The notes under the pieces are model-generated. The model did no database searches. It saw only the letters and a program-made list of their open reading frames with translations, and had not been told where the DNA came from. DNA of 63,708 nucleotides from Victivallis lenta (lineage in GTDB: Bacteria; Verrucomicrobiota; Lentisphaeria; Victivallales; Victivallaceae), in contig NZ_VUNS01000028.1 in the NCBI RefSeq assembly GCF_009695545.1, forward strand, positions 1 to 63,708, read 5' to 3'. The position numbers were made by a program, and so were the translations under genes. This document shows positions 1 to 6,848 of the stretch, piece after piece (the first letter of the stretch is position 1; every line of letters starts with the position of its first letter).

Positions 1-140
1 TTGACGAAACAGACTTATCGAGGTATTTTTCATTACGGAGCCCTCCTTTGGGGTTAGGCAACCGTAATATACTGTTACGGACAAAGTTTGGCTCCGCCTT
101 TTTGGCTAATTGTTAGGACACGTCTGATTTTTCTATAAAC

Positions 141-156
141 ATAAAATAATTACCAT
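141..156 (+). repeat. 16-bp direct repeat, copy 1
   Basis: The sequence ATAAAATAATTACCAT occurs here and again, identically, at 893-908. The second copy ends at the start codon of the membrane protein gene at 907. The first copy sits at the equivalent place before an AT-rich stretch with no clear gene, so this may be the leader of a decayed paralogue, or the edge of a duplicated segment. Confidence 0.5.
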
Positions 157-192
157 CAAAAAAAATATCAATATGCAATTACTCCATTGAAT

Positions 193-507
193 ATGAAAAA
201 AATTTATTTATCAATCTATCTTTTCTTTATTCTGGGGTCGCGCCAGCGCCGCATATATGACGTATTGGTGCATCCCCAGAACGGTTCGGAGAATCATTAT
301 AAAAAAATTGAAAAGTTATTCGAAATTGTCAGGGAATTCGATAGTGAGTTATTAAGGTTTATAGTGCATAACAGAAAACACAGCAGAGGAATTCTTTATA
401 AAGAATATAACCTGGTAACCACTCCGGTTCAAGAAAATATCACCCCCGTTGTTTCTCGCTTCGCAATTGGTTCGTTTTGCTTCATTCATGGCTCCAAATG
501 TAAATAA
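193..507 (+). CDS. Doubtful short ORF, unknown function
   Basis: An open frame of about 104 codons starting at ATG 193 (a TTG lies two codons earlier). The first residues are a short hydrophobic, aromatic-rich run (IYLSIYLFFIL) that could be a signal or anchor. The rest is mixed polar sequence with no motif I recognise. There is no convincing ribosome binding site, and overlapping frames on both strands are open as well, as is common in AT-rich DNA. It may be a remnant rather than a gene. Confidence 0.2.
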   Translation: MKKIYLSIYLFFILGSRQRRIYDVLVHPQNGSENHYKKIEKLFEIVREFDSELLRFIVHNRKHSRGILYKEYNLVTTPVQENITPVVSRFAIGSFCFIHGSKCK

Positions 508-906
508 TGATTTCTCCGGAGCAAAGAAAGCACAGTTGATTTTCCTGATCAGATATGGGACTCCTGAAGCAAATTCGCCGGCAGAATACCTGAACCATGC
601 ACCAAATCCCCGAAATCCAGTCAATGATCTCAGTTCTTTAAAAAATGCTCCTATCCTGAATTCTGATTGTAAATATTATGGATATGACAACACTTTTCGA
701 ACAATATGAATGTGGCAATTCACTCTTGACAACACAGATTTTCTGGTATAATTAACCATTGGTGGGGCAGTACAAAACTGCCCGAAGGTGTGGACAAGGC
801 AGTCAGGCAACAAACAGATCCCTCTAAAACGTCGCATCCTAGTGATTGGAAAAAGCAAAATTTTTATTGTGGTATATTTATAATTATATGATATAAAATA
901 ATTACC
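508..906. other. AT-rich intergenic stretch without a supported gene
   Basis: This stretch holds short open frames on both strands (plus-strand 449-709, minus-strand 352-624), neither with a ribosome binding site or a recognised motif. The only signal is a promoter-like pair at 726-752 ahead of the gene at 907. Base composition is clearly more AT-rich than the housekeeping genes after 2218. Confidence 0.4.
726..752 (+). promoter_or_regulatory. Promoter-like sequence upstream of the 907 gene
   Basis: A consensus -35 TTGACA at 726-731 and a consensus -10 TATAAT at 747-752 are 15 nt apart, shorter than the preferred 17. The -10 is preceded by GG, as at 6807 and 21492. It lies about 150 nt upstream of the ATG at 907. 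Confidence 0.4.
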
Positions 907-908
907 AT
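893..908 (+). repeat. 16-bp direct repeat, copy 2
   Basis: Second identical copy of ATAAAATAATTACCAT (first copy at 141-156). Its last two bases are the AT of the start codon at 907, so the repeat is effectively the translation-initiation region of this gene. Confidence 0.5.
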
Positions 909-1491
909 GGATGCAAAAATGAAAATATTGAAACCTGAAAGGCCTGGAGGCTCTCTAATCGTTCAAATTATAGCAGTTTTTTTACTATTACTATTTATCG
1001 GTTGTATCTATATCCCATTGTATTACTGGAATATTCCCTTCCTGAATCATTTATTCAACACTTGGTGGCTATGGGTACTTCCCAGCCTTCCCGCAATATG
1101 GTTTTTATGGCTCATCGTAGACTCTGTTATTGCTTTTCATACAAAGCATTGTTTGTTGCATTTGATTGATTTTCAAGTTGATGAAATAAAGGGAAACATC
1201 CAGATTACGTTCAAACTTAATGGTTTTCCTGAACCACAGATAACAGAAGAAATGTTACAAGCAAAATATCAGCCTATTTACGGAAGAGGCGGCCCTCCGA
1301 TCCGTTTTAAAAAACAGCAAGCGGTTTACAATATTACCGAGGATTCGTATAAAATCACAATCAATGCCTCTGAATTACTCATTAAAATCAAAGATATATT
1401 TATTTATGTGGAACAAAAAAGGCTAATACCATATCACTGTATTTACAGGGTTCACAGATTTTCATATGATTGGCGCAACCCTCGCTTTTAA
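907..1491 (+). CDS. Small membrane protein of unknown function
   Basis: A 194-residue protein starting at ATG 907. Residues about 18-43 form one strong membrane segment (a Leu/Ile/Val run ending near GCIYIPLYY) and residues about 53-75 a second (LWVLPSLPAIWFLWLIV). The remaining 120 residues are soluble, with several aromatic and charged positions and no family signature I know. Codon use is AT-rich like the surrounding island and unlike argH or rpsB downstream, which suggests acquisition by transfer. It is the only convincing gene before 2218. The in-frame sequence after its stop (TAA TGA) stays open for a further 112 codons. Confidence 0.5.
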   Translation: MDAKMKILKPERPGGSLIVQIIAVFLLLLFIGCIYIPLYYWNIPFLNHLFNTWWLWVLPSLPAIWFLWLIVDSVIAFHTKHCLLHLIDFQVDEIKGNIQITFKLNGFPEPQITEEMLQAKYQPIYGRGGPPIRFKKQQAVYNITEDSYKITINASELLIKIKDIFIYVEQKRLIPYHCIYRVHRFSYDWRNPRF

Positions 1492-1494
1492 TGA

Positions 1495-1833
1495 TGTACA
1501 TGTATTGATATCACATCGTATATCTGCGAATATCGTGGTACTATTATACCGCTCCGGCAAAGTCCTGCGCCTTATAAAGCATGGAAATATGACTGGGATT
1601 TATGTGATGGCTTCGCAGATATCTGTGAACGCCTTTTCCTTCTGATTGTTTTACATCCAAATGGAATATTCGGTATAACAAAATCAAAACAATACGATAA
1701 AATGCCGGCAGGGATTCCCTCGCTGATTGCAGTTCCGGTTCCAGATGCAAGTGAGATTCTCGTAGCAGAAAATTATGTAAGAGCTGGAATTGCTGAGAGT
1801 TTCACGAATAAACATCACTATTATAACAAATGA
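1495..1833 (+). pseudogene. Start-less open frame, possible decayed gene
   Basis: In the same frame as the gene at 907, directly after its double stop, 112 sense codons run to a TGA at 1831. The translation looks protein-like (it contains YKAWKYDWDLCDGFADI and YDKMPAGIPSLIAVPVPD) but has no ATG, GTG or TTG near its beginning. An overlapping shifted frame stays protein-like until about 1930. I read this as the remains of one gene broken by a frameshift and loss of its start. The function is not recognised. Confidence 0.3.
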
Positions 1834-1979
1834 TATTAAAAAAATTCAATCCGGTCTTATGATTTCTGATAAGGTTATACCTGTTACATGGGATATTGGC
1901 GCAGAGATTGTTCCGAAAGTGTCATCGTCTTGACTTTCCTTGCACGAACCTGCCAGGTGGACTTACCTGCGCCAGATGA

Positions 1980-2210
1980 ACTCGATACCAGAATGTTCAG
2001 GGGATTGCCCATCATGCGGAAGGCGGCCGCCAGGCAGCACATGAGTTTGTTGTGTTCTTCACCGGCGGCGCCGGCACAATCCGGGCGGGCGGCATGGAGC
2101 TTGACCTGAAATACGCCGACCGGATTCTGATTCCGTCTGGAACCCGCCGGGCCGAGCTGAGCGGGAACGGACTCGACGCAGTCCTGGTCCGGCCGCCCGC
2201 CGCCCGGTAA
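1980..2210 (+). pseudogene. C-terminal fragment of a mannose-6-phosphate-isomerase-like cupin
   Basis: Seventy-six codons follow an in-frame TGA (1977-1979) and end at TAA 2208. The translation has the closing cupin strands seen at the end of class I phosphomannose isomerases: HEFVVFFTGGAGTIRAGG, then DRILIPSGTRRAEL and a final VLVRPP. There is no start codon and nothing of the metal-binding N-terminal half. The codon use is GC-rich like the host genes, whereas the DNA immediately upstream is AT-rich. This suggests the 5' part was replaced or deleted when the AT-rich segment arrived. Another PMI-like cupin is intact at 8887. Confidence 0.5.
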
Positions 2211-2217
2211 AATCCGG

Positions 2218-2442
2218 TCAGTCGCGCGGGAACTGGCTGTGGACCCGCGCCATCCACCGGTTCACGATCGGGCTGATGACGAAATCCTCGAGACACGCGT
2301 CGCGCTGGAAGCTCCAGTCGCAGAACGGGCATTTCGCAAATACTTCCAGATCGGCGGGCGTCAGACGCTCGCCGCAGTTCGGGCAGCTCAGAATGCCGTA
2401 CGAGGGACGGCCGTTTTTCGAATTGTTGCAGATGTCATTCAT
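2218..2442 (-). CDS. Small zinc ribbon protein
   Basis: A 74-residue protein. Two CxxC knuckles (CPNCGERL and CPFCDWSF), about 18 residues apart, form a predicted zinc ribbon in residues 20-43. The C-terminal part is short and helical. Such proteins often bind nucleic acid or regulate, but nothing here fixes a role. It is transcribed away from argH, with which it shares the intergenic region 2443-2551. It starts at ATG 2442. Confidence 0.65.
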   Translation of the reverse strand: MNDICNNSKNGRPSYGILSCPNCGERLTPADLEVFAKCPFCDWSFQRDACLEDFVISPIVNRWMARVHSQFPRD

Positions 2443-2469
2443 AATTACTGATAATATAGTGCGGAATGA

Positions 2470-2498
2470 TTGAAAATCCAGCCCGGGACGGTTATTTT
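2470..2498 (+). promoter_or_regulatory. Probable argH promoter
   Basis: TTGAAA at 2470-2475 and TATTTT at 2493-2498 are separated by 17 nt, about 50 nt before the argH start. The hexamers are close to the sigma-70 consensus. Confidence 0.4.
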
Positions 2499-2551
2499 AT
2501 ACGGATAATATCATTTCACTCACGCAACATCAGACAGGAGAGGCGCGGATT

Positions 2552-3925
2552 ATGGCACTTTGGGGCGGCAGGTTCAGTTCGGAAACCAGAAACGAGGTAA
2601 CGCAGTATTCCGAATCGATCTCTTTCGATCAGCGGCTTTACCACTTCGATATCGCCGGCAGCAAGGCCCACGTAACCATGCTGGCCGAACAGGGAATCAT
2701 TCCGGCGGAAACCGCGAAGGCGATCCGGGAAGAACTCGACCGGATCGAGCGCCGCATCGACGCCGGGGAGTTCCGCTACGACATCGCGATGGAAGACATC
2801 CACATGCACATCGAAAGCGCGCTCATCGAAGCGCTCGGGGCAGAGGGCGCGCGCGTTCACTCCGCCCGCAGCCGCAACGACCAGGTCGCGCTCGACATCC
2901 GGCTCTACCTGCGCAGCGAAGTCGACTCCCTGATCGCGGAACTCCGCCATTTTCAGCGGGCGCTGGTCGCGCAGGCCGACGCCCATCCGCGCACGGTCAT
3001 GCCCGGCTTCACGCACCTGCAGCACGCGCAGCCGGTGCTTTTCGCGCACCATCTGCTCGCCTACGTCGAGATGCTCGACCGCGACGCGGAACGGCTCGCC
3101 GGCTGCCGCGAACGGATCAACGTCATGCCGCTCGGCTCCGGCGCGATCGCCGGCAGCACACTGCCGATCAACCGCGAGCGGGTCTGCGAGGAACTCGGCT
3201 TCAGCCGGGTCACCCGCAACAGCATGGACGCCGTCGCCGACCGCGACTTCGCAATCGAGCTCGTTTCGGACCTCGCGATCTTCGCCATGCACACGAGCCG
3301 CCTGTCGGAGGACCTGATCCTCTGGTGCAGCCAGGAGTTCGACTTCATCGAACTCGACGACGCGTTCTGCACCGGCTCGTCACTGATGCCGCAGAAGAAG
3401 AATCCGGATGTCTGCGAGCTGACCCGCGGCAAGACCGCCCGCGTCTACGGGGCGCTCACCGCGCTCCTCACCATGTGCAAGGGGCTGCCGCTGACCTACA
3501 ACCGCGACCTGCAGGAAGACAAGGTTGCGATCTTCGACGCGCTCGATACGGTCAAGATGATCCTGAAGGTCTACCCGCCGATGATCGAAACCATGAAACT
3601 CAAAGAGGAGAAGATGCTTGCGGCAGCGAGCGACCCGGCGCTCATGGCGACCGACATCGCCGAAAAACTCGTCGAGCTCGGCGTGCCGTTCCGCACCGCG
3701 CACCACCGCGTCGGCGCCTTCGTCAAATACTGCCGCGAGCACGGCAAGGCGCTCGACGAAGTCACCCTCGGCGAGATGAAGGAGACGATCCCCGAAGCGA
3801 CGCCGGAATTCCTGACCCTCTTCGACCCGGTCGCCAGCGTCGCCAAGCGGAACATCACCGGCGGAACCGGCTTCGAGCAGGTCGCAAAACAGCTTGATTT
3901 CTGGAAAAAATCGCTTGAATTCTGA
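2552..3925 (+). CDS. argH: Argininosuccinate lyase
   Basis: A 457-residue cytoplasmic enzyme of arginine synthesis that splits argininosuccinate into arginine and fumarate. It shows the full family pattern: start MALWGGRF, SARSRNDQVALD near residue 105 and the fumarase/aspartase-superfamily signature GSSLMPQKKNPD near residue 275, whose serine loop carries the catalytic base. Length matches the family. GGAGAGG sits before the ATG. No other arg gene is adjacent; the next gene, rpsB, has its own promoter overlapping the end of argH. Large open frames in other phases here are shadows caused by high GC. Confidence 0.97.
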   Translation: MALWGGRFSSETRNEVTQYSESISFDQRLYHFDIAGSKAHVTMLAEQGIIPAETAKAIREELDRIERRIDAGEFRYDIAMEDIHMHIESALIEALGAEGARVHSARSRNDQVALDIRLYLRSEVDSLIAELRHFQRALVAQADAHPRTVMPGFTHLQHAQPVLFAHHLLAYVEMLDRDAERLAGCRERINVMPLGSGAIAGSTLPINRERVCEELGFSRVTRNSMDAVADRDFAIELVSDLAIFAMHTSRLSEDLILWCSQEFDFIELDDAFCTGSSLMPQKKNPDVCELTRGKTARVYGALTALLTMCKGLPLTYNRDLQEDKVAIFDALDTVKMILKVYPPMIETMKLKEEKMLAAASDPALMATDIAEKLVELGVPFRTAHHRVGAFVKYCREHGKALDEVTLGEMKETIPEATPEFLTLFDPVASVAKRNITGGTGFEQVAKQLDFWKKSLEF

Positions 3926-3942
3926 CGAATCCGTGATATTTT
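3915..3942 (+). promoter_or_regulatory. Probable rpsB-tsf promoter
   Basis: TTGAAT at 3915-3920 and TATTTT at 3937-3942 with a 16-nt spacer. The -35 lies inside the last codons of argH. This leaves an rpsB leader of about 95 nt, long enough for translational control, although I could not define a specific structure. Confidence 0.4.
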
Positions 3943-4043
3943 ATCAAAATCGCTGCATTCGCATGTGCAGGGAACAACAATCAAACCTATGGCGTCTTGC
4001 CTGAGACATAAGGATAAGCGCCGCAGAAAAAAGGAGCCGCAAA

Positions 4044-4916
4044 ATGGCGAAGATTTCGATCAACGACCTGTTGGAAGCCGGATGTCACTTCGGTCACCAG
4101 ACCCGTCGCTGGAACCCGAAAATGAAAGAGTATGTCTACGGGGCGAAGAACGGCATTTCGATCATCGACCTGACCAAGACCATGTACCAGATCGCGGCAG
4201 CCTGCAACTTTCTGCAGCGCGTGGTGGCGAACGGCGGAGACATCCTCTTCGTCGGCACGAAGCGCCAGATCCGCGAACTCGTGAAGAACCTCGCCGAGGA
4301 GACCGGCATGTTCCACGTCTCCGAGCGCTGGCTCGGCGGCACGCTGACCAACAACGTCACGATCCGCAAGAGCATCACGAAGATGGCCGACATCGACAAG
4401 ATGCTGGAGTCCGACAGCGCGAAGGGCATGAAGAAGAAAGAGATCGCGGGGCTCGCCCGCCGAGCTGAAAAGCTCCATCGCGACCTCGACGGCATCGCCG
4501 CGATGAAGCGCCTGCCGGCCGCTCTCGTCGTCATCGACGTCTGCAATGAGCTCAACGCGGTCCGTGAAGCGAACAAGCTCAATATTCCGATCGTCGCGAT
4601 CGTCGATACAAACGGCGACCCGTCGCTGGTCGACTACCCCGTCGCTGCGAATGACGACGCGGTGAAGTCGGTTCAGGTCATCACCGGGCTCTTCTCCGAA
4701 GCGGTCAAGATCGCGAAGGAGATCCACCAGAAGAAGGTCGCCGAGGAGCGCGACGCCGCCGAAGCCGCGAAGAAGCTGGCTCAGGAGAAGGCCGACGACG
4801 ACGAAAAGGCCGACAAGGAGAGCAAGCCCCGCCGCCGCGCCCCGCGCAAGGACGAGGCCAAAGAAGTGAAGGCGGAAGCGAAGCCGGCCGAAAAGAGCGA
4901 AGCGAAGGCCGAGTAA
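4044..4916 (+). CDS. rpsB: 30S ribosomal protein S2
   Basis: A 290-residue small-subunit protein. The N-terminus (ISINDLLEAGCHFGHQTRRWNPKM) and the signature WLGGTLTNN near residue 95 identify it. Residues from about 230 onwards form an added tail rich in Lys, Glu and Ala, longer than in Escherichia coli S2. A good ribosome binding site (AAGGAG) precedes the ATG. It is followed 31 nt later by tsf, the usual bacterial pairing. Confidence 0.97.
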   Translation: MAKISINDLLEAGCHFGHQTRRWNPKMKEYVYGAKNGISIIDLTKTMYQIAAACNFLQRVVANGGDILFVGTKRQIRELVKNLAEETGMFHVSERWLGGTLTNNVTIRKSITKMADIDKMLESDSAKGMKKKEIAGLARRAEKLHRDLDGIAAMKRLPAALVVIDVCNELNAVREANKLNIPIVAIVDTNGDPSLVDYPVAANDDAVKSVQVITGLFSEAVKIAKEIHQKKVAEERDAAEAAKKLAQEKADDDEKADKESKPRRRAPRKDEAKEVKAEAKPAEKSEAKAE

Positions 4917-4947
4917 CCCAAACCGAATCCGAGAGGAGGATCACATA

Positions 4948-5754
4948 ATGCAAATCACCGCGAAAATGGTTCAGGACCTCCGGGAGAAGACCGGAGCCGG
5001 CATGATGGACTGCAAGAAGGCGCTCACCGCCGCCGACGGCGACATGGAGCTGGCGATTGAAAACCTGCGCAAATCCGGCGCCGCGAAGGCGGAGAAGAAG
5101 TCGGGCCGCAGCACGAATCAGGGCAAAGTCCTGACCGCCATCGACGGAAACAAGGCTTCGATCGTCGAAGTTCTCTGTGAGACCGACTTTGCGGCCAAGA
5201 CCGATAAATTCATCGACATGGTCAACAAGTTCGCCGCCGACATGCTGAATATGCCGGGCAACGGCGACATCAGCGCCGCGGTTCAGGAAGCCGAAAAGAG
5301 CGCGCTGACCGACCAGATCGGGGTCATCGGCGAAAACATGCAGATCCGCCGTGCCGTGAAGTGGGAAGGCGGCGAACGTTATGTGAGCTACCACCATGAC
5401 GGCGGCCGCGTCTCGGTTCTGGTCGAAGTCGAAGGCGAGAGCGATCCGGCGATTCTGAACGACATCTGCCTGCATATCGCGGCTTTCCGCCCGAGCTACA
5501 TCACCGAAAACGATGTCCCGGCGGAAGTCATCGAGAAGGAAAAAGAGATCGCGGCGGCGGCTGATCCGAAGCTGAAGGACAAGCCGGCGGCGATGCTGGA
5601 CAAGATCCTGTCCGGCAAGATCCGCAAGTTCTTCAGCGAGGTCTGCCTCGTCGATCAGCCGTGGGTCCGCGACGACAAGACCACGCTGGCGAAGCTCCGG
5701 CCGAACTGCAAGGTCACGCGCTTCGTCCGCTGGGAAGTCGGCGAAGAGCTGTAA
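4948..5754 (+). CDS. tsf: Translation elongation factor Ts
   Basis: A 268-residue guanine-nucleotide exchange factor for EF-Tu. The N-terminal UBA-like domain carries LREKTGAGMMDCKKAL, and TDFAAK near residue 80 is the conserved core motif that contacts EF-Tu. Length fits the family. It has a strong site GAGGAGG before the ATG. It is the last gene of the rpsB-tsf operon and is followed by a strong terminator at 5793. Confidence 0.97.
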   Translation: MQITAKMVQDLREKTGAGMMDCKKALTAADGDMELAIENLRKSGAAKAEKKSGRSTNQGKVLTAIDGNKASIVEVLCETDFAAKTDKFIDMVNKFAADMLNMPGNGDISAAVQEAEKSALTDQIGVIGENMQIRRAVKWEGGERYVSYHHDGGRVSVLVEVEGESDPAILNDICLHIAAFRPSYITENDVPAEVIEKEKEIAAAADPKLKDKPAAMLDKILSGKIRKFFSEVCLVDQPWVRDDKTTLAKLRPNCKVTRFVRWEVGEEL

Positions 5755-5792
5755 CGACGCTCACCGGGAAAAAAACGCTTCCCCGGCCTTTG

Positions 5793-5834
5793 AAAAAGCG
5801 GGTTTCTTTCGTTATGAGAGAGACTCGCTTTTTT
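5793..5834 (+). terminator. Rho-independent terminator of rpsB-tsf
   Basis: A 17-bp stem (5793-5809 with 5817-5833, two G-U pairs) around a 7-nt loop. The distal arm ends in a run of T. It lies 38 nt after tsf. The AAAAAGCG start of the stem gives an A-tract on the opposite side, so it may also stop transcription of the convergent AraC gene. Confidence 0.75.
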
Positions 5835-5863
5835 ATGCTTCCCCTCCTCCTGCAATACGGCAG

Positions 5864-6838
5864 TCAGTCGCGGAACGGCGGCGAACCGCTGCGGAACTCA
5901 CGCGGAGCGCAACCGTGCCGGCGCCGGAAGAGCCGGGCAAAATAATTTGCGTCGAGGAAGCCGGACTGCTCCGCGATTTCCCCGATCGAAAGCCGAGTCG
6001 AGAGCAGGAGATTCTCCGCATGCCGCAGTCGACGCAAAATCAGGTAATCCTGGGTTGGCATGCCGGTTTCGCGCCGGAAGAGTTTCAGCAGATGGTTCGG
6101 CGTAATGCGGAGAGAACGTGCGATTTCGCCCACTTCCAGGGCCGGATCGCGGAACTCCCGGTCCAGCCTGCATTTGGCCTGAAAAAAGAGGGTATTGATA
6201 TTGTGCGGCAGAGCTCCGGCAGCGGGCTGTTCGAGCGTATGTGCGAGAATTTCCCAGAGCAGTCCCCGGCGACGCACGGCAGCGGCGGGACAGTCCGGCA
6301 CCTCCGTAAAGAACGCACGCAGCAGTTCCAGGAACGGTTCGCGCTTTTCCACTCCGAGCCGGATGTGGCACGGCAGAACAAGGCCGAGTTCCGGCGGCGG
6401 CGGCGCGGCCGCCAGCTCCTCCCGATACGCCGCTTCATCATCGAGAAAGAGGTAGGGGTGTTCCAGCTCCCTCTGCGCCAGACACTCCCCGTACCAGTCG
6501 AAATGGATGCACCAGCGCCGGATCCTCGTCTCGGCCCGGGAGAAATGAACCACACCGGGCGGAATGACCAGAAGTGATCCCGCTTCGCAGTAATGGCTCT
6601 CTTCGCCAGTTGCGACATACCCCTTCCCGCCCGCGACATAGACCAGCTCATAATCGTAGAGCCGCCGATTCGGTTCAATTCGTCCGGCAGGCCACTCCCC
6701 GCACCAGACGAGGCAGCTCTCCGGATGCAGCCGATTCAGCAGGTCAGAGTATCGATTTATCCTATCAATAATAGATTTCTCCTCTTTTTTTTGGCAGAGA
6801 TTCCGGTATAATATATAATAAATGCTGAAAGATAGCAA
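5864..6838 (-). CDS. AraC-family transcriptional regulator
   Basis: An N-terminal cupin-like sensing domain (YELVYVAGGKGYVATG, then LLVIPPGVVHFSRAE) is followed by a C-terminal AraC double helix-turn-helix (LEVGEIARSLRITPNHLLKLFRRETG and IGEIAEQSGFLDANYFARLFRRRHG). It is divergent from the five-gene sugar operon at 6849, which it most likely controls in response to a sugar. The start is uncertain: the frame opens at TTG 6838, but a clear GAGGAG lies at 6779-6784, six nt before an ATT codon at 6772. The true protein may therefore be about 302 residues with a rare ATT start. Confidence 0.85.
   Translation of the reverse strand: MLSFSIYYILYRNLCQKKEEKSIIDRINRYSDLLNRLHPESCLVWCGEWPAGRIEPNRRLYDYELVYVAGGKGYVATGEESHYCEAGSLLVIPPGVVHFSRAETRIRRWCIHFDWYGECLAQRELEHPYLFLDDEAAYREELAAAPPPPELGLVLPCHIRLGVEKREPFLELLRAFFTEVPDCPAAAVRRRGLLWEILAHTLEQPAAGALPHNINTLFFQAKCRLDREFRDPALEVGEIARSLRITPNHLLKLFRRETGMPTQDYLILRRLRHAENLLLSTRLSIGEIAEQSGFLDANYFARLFRRRHGCAPREFRSGSPPFRD
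6791..6819 (+). promoter_or_regulatory. Promoter of the 6849-15787 sugar operon
   Basis: TTGGCA at 6791-6796 and TATAAT at 6814-6819 with a 17-nt spacer, followed by a purine about 7 nt later. The transcription start would fall after the ATG at 6822, which supports the ATG at 6849 as the real start of the first gene. Confidence 0.6.
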
Positions 6839-6848
6839 GAGGAATCCG

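Noticed and set aside
352-624. A 90-residue minus-strand frame in the AT-rich island
   Set aside because: It overlaps frames on the other strand, has no ribosome binding site and shows no domain. Without a homology search I cannot count it as a gene.
1-1915. An insertion sequence or phage remnant
   Set aside because: There is no transposase or integrase frame and no terminal inverted repeat; the 16-bp repeat is better explained as duplicated gene leaders.
2560-3897. A 445-residue Arg-rich plus-strand frame inside argH
   Set aside because: It lies in another phase of argH, and its composition (RRR/PRR runs) is typical of an out-of-frame reading of GC-rich coding DNA.
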